Source: Ophiura sarsii
Taxonomy: Eukaryota; Echinodermata; Ophiuroidea; Amphilepidida; Ophiuridae
Direction of reading: 5' to 3'
NCBI GenBank assembly: GCA_035610835.1
Contig: CM069447.1
Coordinates: forward strand, 44,799,893 to 44,863,892
Length of the DNA: 64,000 nt
The position numbers and the translations under genes are program-made. Below are positions 53,360 through 64,000 of the stretch, one piece after another (within the stretch, counting starts at the first letter, position 1; every line of letters begins with the position of its first letter). The notes below the pieces were generated by a model. The model worked only from the letters and a program-made list of their open reading frames with translations, was not told where the DNA came from and made no database searches.

Positions 53360-54835
53360 CTGCAAGTATAAACAAGAACATAAATAATACCCCCGTCTAA
53401 TCTTTTTTCACTGAAAGACAAAAGACATACATGTACTTTAAAGTGACCTATATAGACATTTGATCACAAATGTATTTAAATCAAAACTCATTATTGTTAT
53501 GGGTTTTTTTGCCTTTTTTCATGAGCACTAATGACACCATTTTGCAAATGAAAATTTAGTTTAAATATATTTGTACCTCACATTTATTATCTAAACTCTG
53601 TCAAACTGTTGCACCAACATGTGTCTCAATTCTTTTTTCCTATTCATATTTTTTGCCATTTCACTTTCGGCTTTATTACCGTAATATTACACATTTTAAT
53701 TTAATGGTGCGTCATATCTGTGCCTTGCGCTACAAAGTACTTTCAAATTTGCAATAGTTGCCAGACCCAGATAGGCAAACCAGTAGCACATGCATCAACA
53801 TCTTTAACCGATGCACAAACTAGGTGGTCGCAGATGGAAAAAATAATTGCTAACGCTAGCTATAGTGTATGGCTGTTAAAAAGTCCACCCTCGAAAATAA
53901 TTTCTATAGTACATCTTTAGGTGATTGCGAAAAACTAGCGCTCAACTTCGAAAATGTGGGCTGTTGAAATTTGACAACCGTCCTATATTTTTGTCATCCC
54001 GAGTTGAATTTTAAATATATTGAATTTTGGATCGAGCACATCTCGAATTTGGTAAAAGATGTTTAGCTGTCAATTGCTAACTAAATTAGGATGATGCTAC
54101 CCAAATAAACAGAGTATGAGCCCTACATGTATATCTCCAAACATGCCTTCATATTTCGAAAAATGGATAGTATTGTATTTTTGGACCCCCTCAAACACAT
54201 AAATAGTTATCACAGAATGTTAAAATCTCATACTGATGTTGTGTTCATTTTTATATTGCCTATATTCACGACGTTATGAATTGTGATTAAAACACAATTT
54301 CCCTGATATTTTCTGAATGAAAAGATGCACATATGGTGGAGCAACAACTGCTATAACATAATCCCCATCTAATTGTTTCGAAGCCAGTGAGATAAACATT
54401 ACGTGCATGTATTGTTTGGATTCCACATCAAATTATATTTCAGAAAAAGTGTGGGACTACAGGGTCAAAGGTCATCAGGCAGGGGGCGGTGATTTTGTCA
54501 TTATTTTTGTCTGCGGATCCATCTTTGGGTACCACCCATCTTCTAATTAAAGGTCTGAATGGCCTATACTTGTTCGGGAGTTAAGTTACATGGCTATGCA
54601 ACATCATCAAGGGATTTGAACATTCTGTGATAACAATTTCAGTGTCAAAATTCGACAGGCCCCTTTTTTTTGCATGTGTTCATTATAGATGCACTCTAAA
54701 AATATACTTTTCCTGCCAACCCAGTGTGCCATGTATACCAATCTCAAGAAATCAACCGACAATTTCAGAATGTCCAAGCAATTATTTCTCTCTAAATGAT
54801 AATTTGGTAATTACACGAGATTTGTGTAAACTTAC
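53360..54835 (-). other. Predicted intron (1476 bp)
   Basis: Bounded by the GTAAGT donor of the 54.8-kb exon and the TTGCAG acceptor of the 603-nt exon. It is AT-rich, with the beginning of the duplicated segment at 54348. No other exon is recognised. Confidence 0.5.
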
Positions 54836-55365
54836 AGTGTCATTGAGCGCTGATGATTCATTTGTATCTTTTGCACTATTGTCATTTGCATCTGTTGTTG
54901 CTGATGCTGCTGGCGAACTCTTCTGAAGAAAAAAAATCCAAAAATATTCTCAATTAGTATTACCTTCTGTTCTGTAAATGTACATTGGTGGGAGAAATTC
55001 TAAATCACTTTTCAGCATCCAGTGTCATTTCATTGTTTTCAGAGGCACTAAATTCGTCATATCTTTGAAACCATTGTTATGGATGATTATCAGATATGCC
55101 AATGTCAATTGAGAAAAATTAAAAACTTCACGGCCATGGTTTCATTCGAGGGCCCTTGGTGGGGTCCGGGAGCAAAGCTGCATAAGGTCCTGGATTTTAG
55201 GGTTTTTAATCCTAGCGATTTTAACAGCGATATACTCCTGATTAACCTGTAGCCCATATTTAGGCCAACTCGCTCGACCGGTTTGGGAGTAGGGTTGCCT
55301 TAAGCTTGTTTGAAGACCGACAATTGGACAATGATGACAACTACTGCTATCTGTCGCATAACACC
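54348..55365 (-). repeat. Duplicated exon-bearing segment, copy A
   Basis: Words such as GGGTCAAAGGTCATCAGGCA (54462), the linker exon, TCAGCATCCAGTGTCATT (55013) and GGTGGGGTC..GGGAGCAA (55157) recur in the same order at 58.6-59.8 kb. The GCTCGACCGGTTTG-to-CTGCTAT block follows here (55271-55350) but precedes in copy B, which is what two cuts of one tandem array of ~1-kb units would give. Confidence 0.8.
54836..54922 (-). CDS. 87-nt Ser/Thr-rich linker exon (copy A)
   Basis: On the minus strand, acceptor TTTTTTTCTTCAG and donor ACT/GTAAGT bound 29 open codons, phase 0 at both ends. The peptide is rich in Ser, Ala, Thr, Asp and Asn (KSSPAASATTDANDNSAK, then an ESSALNDT end), so it is probably a flexible, disordered, possibly glycosylated or phosphorylated linker. 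It is clearly related to the 72-nt exon at 59.4 kb: same acceptor and donor context, shared SATTDA and a similar end. The differences are in-frame indels and substitutions, which supports coding use. It would splice in frame to the 603-nt exon at 53359. Confidence 0.7.
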
Positions 55366-56424
55366 TCAGGGCAGTTCCAAGCAAAACAGGACATTACAAA
55401 ATAATTGAAAAAAGGCTGTAAATTTACGATTTAAAGTACTACCATCACATATTTAGTATCAAATGAAAGATATTTTCAAGCTCTTTCAAATGAGCTACTT
55501 TTCTTTTTAATTGATATACATTAAGTATTTTTTTGAATAAACCTGATTTTTTTGTAAAAAATTGTGAAAATTATTCAACTGAAGTGTTTAGCTGTATAAA
55601 GAGCCCATTAACCATGCTTGTTACATTTGCAAAGATATGATGACATGTATACGTATACTAAAAAAAGAAGGTCAGATTATCCCCCCACATGCCCCTCCTC
55701 CAAAAAAAATAAATAATAATAAACAAAATTGAAGATCCTAGTTATACCCCCCTGATGACACAGGTAAAATGATCCGTAATTTGATTTGACACTAGCCCCT
55801 CACCCAGGTTTAGATGTTTCTGATCATGAGTAGGCCTGTCTCTGCTATACTATATAATCATGGATAAAAAGTAACATTTTAAACTACTTCCAAAAAGCTA
55901 AAAACATTTTGAAACGATTTGAATTTGCCCGCTCTATTTACTATCTGAACGAGACGCCCCCCCTCCAAATCCAAATAGAAACCCCCTCCTATAAGGAATT
56001 ACCCGTTTAGGCAACGAGGCTCGTTTATATTCAGTTTTTCATATTAAGGATATTCATAACTAATGACATGAATGATAGGGAGTAGTGAACCATATTTCAA
56101 ATTAAGGATAGCAAACCATAACATTGATTTCAAATTAAGGATAGCGAACCAACACATTGATCAATTGTTCAACGGGGTGTGCTGCGCCGATGAAATTGTA
56201 TTTTACAGAACTGATATCGTATTCAAATGGAGTTTTCACGATTCTTGCAAAATTGACGACGCAAAACACCCCCACCCCCCGTTAATTTTAAACGGGTTTT
56301 AATTTATCAAAACGATAGGCAAAAAACCCGTCCGAAATTGAACTATAAATCCGACGTTTGAGGCTCAACTGGGGTCGCAGTTGAGGTGTGAAAGTAGAAC
56401 CTACGGATCTGAACAGAGGCGTAA
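55366..56424. other. Intronic/intergenic stretch with short tandem repeat
   Basis: AT-rich sequence with C-rich patches near 55680 and 55960. A 33-bp tandem duplication (TTCAAATTAAGGATAGC and flank) lies at 56096-56161. No exon is recognised. Confidence 0.5.
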
Positions 56425-57284
56425 GGGACCGTTCATTATTTATGGTGGAGGGGAGGTTGGGACAAATTCGAGACTCGTATGTCAAAATTACCTAACCCCC
56501 CCTACAGCTGAAACTGAAAATTACATGACCCCCCCTACTAACCAATAGATTTTTACACAACCCCCCCCCCCCCTCCCCCTCAAAATCAACTTGTCACATA
56601 CTTTTTAGGGGATGTATTTTTCTTTTGTCCATGGATTCATTGGTTGTGTCTCTGAACGGCCAATAATTTAATGACGTACTACATTGCGAGCGTAGCGAGG
56701 CGGAACATTTGTCATATATTTATACATTTTGGGTGTTTTGTGAGTCTTTATAACCCGAAAAAAAACCCATCCAGACAAAAACGTATGAAATATTCTTGTG
56801 AGCTTTGGTGCAGAGCTGAGAGTGAGACGAGGTGAAAAGCATGCAAGAAATTACCGTTTTTAATCAAATTGGTTTTTGGAACATAGGCCTAGGCTATTAA
56901 CATGTTTTTTATGGCTCTAATGTTTTCAACCATTGACGTTTATATAGGTGTTTTTCCAACAGATCGTCCGAGCAGGGCGTGCACAAATAAGATTTGCTGT
57001 ACGAAAGTACATGTAGTGTTTTCATAAGTAGCCTACATGTTTTGAAGTTGAAAGGTTGTAAGAAAATGTGCGCGAAGCGCACAAAAAATTGGCATTTAGG
57101 CCTACACTCCAAAATAGCCTCTAAAATCACCCTAATCACCACCATCTTAGTTTTAAAATGTTACACAACCCCCCTGTTTAAGAATAAAAAGTTACATAAC
57201 CCCCCCTATTTCAAGATATGAAAGTTACATGACCCCCCCTATATTTACCCCCCCCCCCCTCCACCATAAATAATGAACGGTCCC
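56425..57284 (+). mobile_element. Harbinger-like MITE, copy 2 (860 bp)
   Basis: Ends with GGGACCGTTCATTATTTATG and its inverse, flanked by direct TAA at 56422-56424 and 57285-57287. The first ~230 bp match the inverse of the right end of copy 1, and the last ~150 bp match the inverse of its left end, including repeated GTTACATAACCCCCC motifs. There is no transposase. It sits in the predicted intron between the two linker exons. Confidence 0.88.
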
Positions 57285-57499
57285 TAAGAAGGAAGTCTCA
57301 TGCAACGCACATCCCATCGACTATTAGTAATGTGAGTGCCCACCCAAATTAACGCATACACCGTGGAAACGACACATTTAAATTATAAAGATAACCAGTT
57401 GATTGGGGAAGTTATAATTGTTCCACAAGGCAATTGATAAGCAATGCCGAACTCACCCAGCCTCGTGCTCGCACAAACAGATATGCTGAAAGCCCCATT

Positions 57500-57743
57500 C
57501 CTTAATATGTGAAGCTGATCAACAGTAAACTCCCATAATTTGCTTTGCGTGCTCCGTATTTTGTCATCATGCTCGCATATCCTGTATTTGGCCTTGTCTC
57601 TTGTTGTTTGCCATGTTCCTGCCCAGTAAGTTGGCTATTTGTGTAATGAATTGTTTTATATGTATTCCTTGCTTTCCTGTACAATGTAATTCGGCCTTCG
57701 GGTCGCGATTTTGTGCCAATAAAATCATATCATATCATATCAT
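57500..57743 (+). mobile_element. LINE-like 3' end with (TCATA) tail
   Basis: A TGTAATTCGGCCTTCGGGTC stretch is followed by AATAAAATCATATCATATCATATCAT, that is a polyadenylation signal running into a short pentanucleotide tail (57725-57743), a pattern typical of 3' ends of some non-LTR retrotransposons. No reverse transcriptase frame remains, so it would be a 5'-truncated copy. The left limit is a guess. Confidence 0.45.
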
Positions 57744-58504
57744 TATTGGAATAGAGACCATTTTTGACTTCTGAAATGTGTTTAAATGTAACCCTCTGAT
57801 TTCGAAATACTCGTACATTTTGTTCCATGATAACTGAACAATATAAACAAGCAATGTTAACACTTGGTCCGTCATCAATACAACACTCAATCAATAAGTA
57901 GACCGTCTTCTGTCGATTAGTAATTTTTACTCACTGTGGCCGACCATACAACCTCCCTATATCATCTGACGATAAACACCAGATAAACACCTTTGTTGGC
58001 CATTTAACAAGCTTACAGAACTTACAATACATTAATTATACTATATTATATCCCTCCCAAGGACATCAATATCATCAGTTTACATAAAAGCCTCAAATAT
58101 CTATGAAATGTATTGTACACCGTATCATACACACAACATGCTCTTCAATGTGTATCTTGAATTGAGAATTGTATGTACACACAGCTCGTAGTCAGAGTGT
58201 AGACACAGCACATCCTCATTTTCATGAAAAGCAATCATGTCAATATTTCTAAACAATTTCTAATTCCAGGAGTTCCCCAAGTGTCAATTTGTGTGCATTT
58301 TTTTTTGGTGGATGTTGAATACTTAGTATTTTAAAACAAAAAAACCAGCTTATAGAAATCAATGTCCGGGTCATTACACGGATCCATAGCTCTAACAGTC
58401 TTCCATGTGACAATAACCCCTGCACTTGACCTGTGAATGGTTCTGACTTTTGACTGATAACTGTGGGTGACTGTGGGTGACCTGTAAGTGACACCGACAC
58501 ATGT
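57744..58504. other. Non-coding interval
   Basis: AT-rich; nothing recognised. Minus-strand frames near 58.25-58.6 kb overlap the start of the duplicated segment and have no splice support. Confidence 0.5.
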
Positions 58505-58653
58505 TACGGCCAAATCGCTCGACCGGTTTGATAATTGAGAGTAGGATCGCTTTTTTTTCAAAACTGACGGTGGACTATGACGATAACTACAATGTACTGC
58601 TATCACATAATCACCCATCTAATTTTTTTCGAAGCCAGTGGGATAAACATTAA

Positions 58654-58997
58654 AGGTAGATGTTCTGATTGCTGGTCCGATTTTCAACTTGATGTTTTCT
58701 ATTTTACATGAAAGGTCATCCTTGAAATTTTCACATTCCAAAGTTTGAGTTGCATAATTCCAATGGTTCTTATTTTAGAAGCACAGGGTCATAATGAATT
58801 TGCACATTGAGAAGTACACAAACTGGCTGGTGGTTAACAACCTCTGTCATTAATTTACCACATTTTGGCCTATAATTTCTAAATGGACCATTTCTGGCCA
58901 CTAAGATTTTACAGACATAATGAGAAAAATATTATATGGGGATTCTTCTGATATGAAAAAAAATCATACCCCAAAAAAGTGATTCGAACATTCACCT
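58654..58997 (+). mobile_element. 344-bp TTAA-flanked MITE
   Basis: AGGTAGATGTTC at the left end matches the inverse of the right end (GAACATTCACCT) with two mismatches, and TTAA flanks both sides (58650-58653, 58998-59001). The paralogous segment at 54.4 kb has no insertion at the same place: it reads AAACATTACGTGCATGT where copy B reads AAACATTAA, insert, TTAAGGGCATGT. TTAA duplications are typical of piggyBac and Kolobok elements; the AGG ends fit Kolobok better. No transposase is encoded. Confidence 0.82.
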
Positions 58998-59426
58998 TTA
59001 AGGGCATGTTTAAATTTGGATTCCATATCAAATTATATTTCAGAAAATGTTGGTGTGGGACTAGGGTCAAAGGTCATCAGGCAGGGGGTGTTATTCAAAA
59101 GCAACGGCCAAAGGGACTCATGCTTGAAGGAACAGCATGACCACAAAACTGTACAGTATGCCTTATTGCCTTTTATATAATGCTTTGGCGCGAGTTTTAA
59201 AAGCGCAGGTCCTAAAGCAAAACAGGATGCGCGCGCACTCTGCCGGGCAAAGAACAATGGCAACTGCCGACCAAATACCCGGCATGACCTCACATGTCAC
59301 CCAATCTATACCAATCCTCAGGAAATCGACTGACATTTTCAGAAGTGATTCTTTATCCCTAATTTTAATGCCATTTACACATGATGTGTGTAGTTTTAGT
59401 GTGTTATGCAAGTTGTGTAAACTTAC

Positions 59427-59498
59427 AGTTTGATTGAGCACTGATGATCCATCTTTTACACAATCATCTTCCGCATCTGTTGTTGCTGAAGAACTCTC
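59427..59498 (-). CDS. 72-nt Ser/Thr-rich linker exon (copy B)
   Basis: On the minus strand, acceptor TTTATTTTTACAG and donor ACT/GTAAGT enclose 24 open codons, phase 0 at both ends, giving an acidic Ser/Thr-rich peptide (ESSSATTDAEDDCVKDGSSV then LNQT). It is a paralogue of the exon at 54.8 kb, which is five codons longer, an in-frame length difference. It lies 4.5 kb upstream of copy A in the direction of transcription, and the intervening predicted intron holds two MITEs and a LINE-like tail. Exons further 5' were not recognised. Confidence 0.65.
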
Positions 59499-59790
59499 CT
59501 GTAAAAATAAAATATTCTCTATTAGCTTCTGTTATGTAAATGTGTACGTAAGTGGGAGACAACTTCTAAATCACTTTTCAGCATCCAGTGTCATTTCGTT
59601 GTTTTCAGAAACACTAAATTGGTTGTATCTATGAAACCACATGGAACATTTTCAGATATACCACTGTCACTTGCGAAAACATACATGACTTAACGGTCAT
59701 GGTTCCATTCTAGAGCCCGCGGTGGGGTCTGGGAGCAAGGCTGCACAAGCTACTGAATTTCAATATTTTTAAACACTAGCGATATCAATA

Positions 59791-60762
59791 GCGATGTTTT
59801 CCATGTTCAAAATGAGAGAAGCTATGCTTAAGTGTAACACAAGAGCAGGTTGATATTAACCATCCTCCTCCTAAGGGGGGGGGCTAATAATTTTCGCTGA
59901 TTGCGCTTAAATGCAAATGACAGTGACCTGTGAGGGTGTCTAGGTGATCGCTTTTACATCCCTTGCGCTCATGTTAACGGGGGGAAACAAGGGTACTACA
60001 TTAGTAGGGTAAGCCTTCAAAGTCTGAGGTTAGGGGAGGGTTGCCACCTTTTTAAAATTAAAATAAATAATCGCCATTTTGAAAAATATCTTAATTGTAT
60101 GGTCCTCTTATAGTATATGTTAGAAACATCAGTTTCCTCACTTACAGCAGTATAGGCCAAACAAAATAACTGTTTGGTTGTCCTCCACACAGCTGAGAGA
60201 TGAGGTAGATAATTTTTTTATTTTTTTAAAATTCAATGGGAACTCCGAAGTCGACCGAGGTCTTGTAGTGTTGTGATAGTTTCATCTACGGCGTGGTCAC
60301 TATCCGGCCTTAGTTTTTTCTTCAGCTAGCTACTTCAAAGCTTTTTTTATGATAAAGCTCTGTATAGTTCCCCATGTTCTCAATGTTGGTTATGTAAACC
60401 TCCAATATTGTTGAATGAGTTGCAACACTGCAAACTCAATTACATTTTTAAACCGAGCGTTGCGATGGGCAGACACCGTGTAGGTCGCCATTGCATTGCT
60501 TTTATTTTAGAACGTTACGTTGATGTGCACATTTTAAGTAATTTACGCATGAAAGTATTAATAAAACCTATATTTTCCGTACTAAATGCAGAAAAAAATG
60601 TTTTATACAATGTTGAAATTAATAATAAAGCTGTTTTGCGAAACTTTTTGGACAAATATACCCCAAAAACAAATTTTAATATTTTGTCATATCACGTTTT
60701 TTAACAAGGCGGTAAAGGCAGATGGTCCTCAGTATTGTTTAGCAACTCCTCAGTATTGTTAT
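59791..60762. other. Non-coding interval
   Basis: Contains a G10 run near 59876. A plus-strand frame at 60408-60704 shows no recognisable domain. CCTCAGTATTGTT is duplicated at 60727 and 60748 just before the palindrome. Confidence 0.45.
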
Positions 60763-60921
60763 GTATTAGATAAAGGACGAGTAGTAGACCATCAGCAATA
60801 ATAATGGGCGCCCGGCAAGCCTCTTTTGCAGGCGAGGCCGTAGGCCCGAGCCTGCAAAAGAGGCGCGCCGGCGACCATTATTATCGCTGATGGTCTGCTA
60901 TGAGGGGTTTATCTTTCATAC
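60763..60921 (+). repeat. 159-bp palindromic element, copy 1
   Basis: An almost complete inverted repeat centred near 60842. GCCTCTTTTGCAGGC (60819-60833) pairs perfectly with 60850-60864 around a 16-nt GC-rich loop. Outside it AGACCATCAGC (60786-60796) pairs with 60886-60896, with ATAATAATGG/CCATTATTAT between, and weaker pairing (TTAGATAAA against TTTATCTTTC) reaches the ends. A CpG- and GC-rich core stands in AT-rich surroundings. There is no coding content. A foldback MITE is the likeliest identity. Confidence 0.85.
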
Positions 60922-62167
60922 ACGTTGAAACACCGTATTCAAGATAATAATGTATTATTGTATGTACTCATCTTTTTTTAACTGTGCAAATGATCTATAT
61001 TAGGAGTTTGTTATAAAATGCATAATGTTGCCATCGTGAAACTTGGCAAGAGTCTAAATAATAATAATCATGGTGACCAGAAGCATGACGCCCTAAATAC
61101 AATCTCCTTAAAGTTAACAAGCCATGACCCATGAGCTACTTTAGTTATATAATGTGGTATAACACAAAATTAATAGTTGATATAAAGGAATTAGCATAAT
61201 CTGCAGTTCTTTTAACTGATCAGTCAGGTGTATCATTTGGTCATTAGCTTTCGTCAAGATAACATCACGGTGGTTTATCGTCTGATGATCCAATGTTATA
61301 CCATCTTCGAAATCCATACAACCACAGATAGTCACCGAGAGTGTCTTCATTACCAAGATCAAATGGGAAATGAATGAGAAGTCTTGTAATAACGGACGAT
61401 TGTGTAAAACTATCGCCGATAACAAGGACTACGCATTTGTATGTTTGGATATACTTGGAAAATGTATACATGTACAAGTGACTGTTGACAAGAAACTAAC
61501 AGAATGTGAGTTATCTATGATTTTGTATCATATTCTATACTAAATTATTGTATATAAAATGGTAATAAACACAATTTACATTGGCTACACTGTGTTTCAC
61601 GCCGTGCTTACTGCATCACGACGATCATCAGGCTACATTATTGTACATATTCTAGATTTCAGCGTCTTCTCAGTTGCGTATAGATTTATACGAAAAAGAA
61701 AATACAATTATTAAAAATATCATGACCGCTACGTAAGACGTAGAACGTAATTAACCCCCAGTCACCTGGTCACGACCTTTGCCCTCCCAAGCCCAGTCAG
61801 CTCACTCAAGCCCTACCCCATTTGGACCACAACCAATCGAAAATGTTTAATTTTAGTATTAAAATTACATACTTTTTAGCCTAAATTCAGTTAACAAAGG
61901 CTTTGTTGCATTAATGAATGCTAACATTTTCACGGACGCGCGAACTCAAAAATGTATTTTTCCCAAAAATTGATTTCTTGCCCCACCCCACCAACACGTC
62001 CCCCCCCCCCACGTCCCCCACGCCACGTTTGACCCCCACCCCACGTTTGACCTCCAACAACAACAACAACAACAACAAAGTGTTGCTGTCGCCGCCACTT
62101 TTTTATACTAATTTGCTGTTCGATTCCCCAATCAAAGTCTTGAAATTAGATAAAGTTAATTAATCGA
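60922..62167. other. Non-coding interval with C-rich and CAA repeats
   Basis: A C-rich stretch with CACGTCCCC/CACGTTTGACC repeats lies at about 61980-62054, followed by eight CAA trinucleotides (62055-62078). No gene is recognised; frames on the minus strand near 61.1-61.5 kb show no domain or splice support. Confidence 0.5.
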
Positions 62168-62726
62168 TCCCTAAGGGGTGACTCAAGGAAGTCACTTTTC
62201 GAATTTTGTGAGTGCTGTAATTATTGAACTATGACTCAAATGTATATAAACATATACAGTTTTGGAAAGGAAATGGATCAGAGAATCCAAAATTGGCACC
62301 AATTTTGACCCAAAATGTTGATTTTTTGAGAAAATCACAACAACAAAAATCACTTTATTGACCCAACATTTTTGAACAAAGCTAACAAAATAATTTTGAG
62401 TAAAAAATGCCCAAATCGCTTGATTATGATGTAAAGACAATAACTTGGGGACGAATTTCTCATTTTGTAACCTAATCTAATACTAATGACTAAAAAGTGC
62501 CAACAAAAGTTTAAAATGTTGAAAAATCTCTTTTTTGGCACTTTTTGGTCAACATTTCAAAAAGTATTAGATATGGTTAAAAAATGAAAAATTCGGATTC
62601 TCTTATCCATTTCCTTTCCAAAAATGTATACATGTATGTGTATTTGATTAAGAGTTCAAGAATTAGAGCACTCACAAAATTCAAAAAATCAAATCAAAAA
62701 CTTCCTTGAGTCCCCCTTTAGAGTCC
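62168..62726 (+). mobile_element. Foldback element with ~120-bp inverted arms
   Basis: The left arm (62175-62290: GACTCAAGGAAGT, GAATTTTGTGAGTGCT, TTGGAAAGGAAATGGAT, GAGAATCC) reappears inverted in 62595-62716 in the mirrored order, with small indels. Pairing weakens toward the centre. No target duplication is evident and no frame inside is coding. Confidence 0.75.
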
Positions 62727-63875
62727 CCCGAATGTGTGCCCTCCTTGGATATACCATTTTCAATTTCCCCCCTAAATTGAAGAATTGGTAATAAAAAAAT
62801 CCACTACTATGAAGTTTGTTTTCTGGTGCTATTAAGGCCAAGTAAAAAAAATAAAGCAGTTTTCCGTCCCCTCGCGCATGATTTTTCAGGAATTCTATAA
62901 TTTTCATTTCTTTTTTCTGTATTTTTAACCATAACCTTTTTGTTAAAGTATTTAAAAAGCTGAAATCTTGGTAATAATTTTACTATAGTCCAATGAGCAT
63001 TTTAAAGCAGGTTTATGTTCACAAACCTCCCAGGGCCAGAACCATGAAATAAAAAGATTGTACAAAGGCCTCGACCTCTTCAAGTTATGCAATCAATCAT
63101 GCAATACCACGCTGGTAATGGTGATTTTGCATTGTTTACTAACAAAAAAATGTGCCCTCATCCTCCTTTTTTTCAAAAGTTAGGACGAGAAACTATTTTT
63201 TTTTTTTATTTGGCCTTATATATGCACATCCTATTAATAATAAGGCTTGATTGTGTAATCAGATCTAAATTGTAATCATTGCATTATTATTAGGCCTACT
63301 TTATCATTGAAATAAATTATTTTCATTGTAGGCCTGTCGATATAAATTCAATAAAAATACTTTTGCCAACTATGTGTGATAAAACAGTGTGATCCGTTTT
63401 AAACTCATAGTTGTCTCTATATTTCAATCATTGATGCATAGGCAATAGGCATACTTCAGGATCAGGATTTCAAACTATTGAAAAACTATTGATCATGTTC
63501 ACTGTTGCTAGGCCTACTTAAAATCTGTTTATGAGATGTTTACTCAGAAGTGTTAATCTTATCCGCTTATCCGATAGGTGATAATAGTGTAAAAAACCTT
63601 CTTCGTAGGTAATCAATTTCTCTTTTCTTTGTTATTATTGTCTTCTTTTGTTCATCTGCTCAATATTTTTGGAAGAGGTCACTACAGGGCAGACGACGTT
63701 ATGTGAGCTAGAGGACGTTATCAAAAACCTTTGTCTAATAATGGTCTCTTGGCTCGATAACGGGCTGTTCATACGCCGTGACCAGAATGGTGACCTCTTC
63801 ATACAAAATAAAGGGCTGATGCAACAATAGAAAGACAATAGATAATAATGAAAGGAAAGGTGGCTAGACGTGTAT
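62727..63875. other. Non-coding interval
   Basis: AT-rich. An 11-bp inverted repeat GAAGAGGTCAC (63672-63682) / 63790-63800 brackets a ~60-codon plus-strand frame. The frame has no recognisable domain, and I do not call it a gene. Confidence 0.45.
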
Positions 63876-64000
63876 GTATTAGATAAAGGACGAGTAGTAG
63901 ACCATCAGCAATAATAATGGGCGCCCGGCAAGCCTCTTTTGCAGGCGAGGCCGTAGGCCCGAGCCTGCAAAAGAGGCGCGCCGGCGACCATTATTATCGC
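63876..64000 (+). repeat. 159-bp palindromic element, copy 2 (cut by window end)
   Basis: Identical to copy 1 over every base available, at an offset of 3113 bp, with identity beginning a few bases earlier at 63873. The right arm is truncated by the window edge. Confidence 0.9.

Larger units (their letters stand above)
58505..59790 (-). repeat. Duplicated exon-bearing segment, copy B
   Basis: Diverged copy of the segment at 54.3-55.4 kb, starting at the GCTCGACCGGTTTG block and interrupted by a 344-bp TTAA-flanked insertion (58654-58997). It contains linker exon copy B. Confidence 0.8.

Noticed and set aside
55142..55384. 80-codon minus-strand frame
   Set aside because: It lies in the duplicated intronic segment, and the paralogous stretch at 59.7 kb is interrupted by stops, so it is not conserved as coding.

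Overview
The window looks like nuclear DNA of an animal, most likely a marine invertebrate. The evidence is AT-rich non-coding sequence, spliced exons with canonical GTAAGT donors and pyrimidine-AG acceptors, tRNA-derived elements with Pol III boxes, Harbinger-like and TTAA-flanked MITEs, a LINE-like 3' tail and long poly-C tracts. The species cannot be named from the sequence, and there is no bacterial gene organisation. Most short open frames are chance or repeat-derived.

Positions 1-48494 are one uninterrupted head-to-tail satellite array of 20 units (one partial, 19 complete; the array runs off the left edge). The standard unit is 2480 bp and units are almost identical. I phase units so the last ends exactly at the array edge (48494). 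In order, a unit holds three 185-bp subrepeats with GGGACTGGTCA motifs, an A/purine-rich tract, a degenerate minus-strand tRNA-like gene with boxes A and B and a T5 terminator, a ~160-nt long hairpin, five GC-rich 23-bp repeats, and a 283-bp module with 17-bp terminal inverted repeats. That module carries an exon-like reading frame and is missing from units 1, 8 and 10. Rare variants are shared by neighbouring units: pair 5-6, dimer 7+8 duplicated as 9+10, triplet 14-16. This shows local duplication and homogenisation.

Positions 48495-52700 are single-copy flank with a 958-bp Harbinger-like MITE (TAA target duplication) holding a 64-nt poly-C tract, and three more degenerate tRNA-like elements, all on the minus strand.

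Positions 52757-59498 hold parts of a minus-strand spliced gene: a 603-nt exon encoding a protein I cannot name, and two related short upstream exons coding Ser/Thr-rich linkers. All three are phase 0. The two short exons sit in diverged copies of the same ~1-kb segment. The introns carry a second Harbinger-like MITE, a LINE-like tail and a 344-bp TTAA-flanked MITE whose empty site is seen in the paralogous copy.

Positions 59800-64000 hold no convincing gene. They contain two identical copies of a ~160-bp near-perfect palindrome 3.1 kb apart (the second cut by the window end), a ~560-bp foldback element and simple repeats.

The satellite unit as a composite of mobile-element parts is the most unusual thing here. 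No functional system can be claimed from sequence alone.
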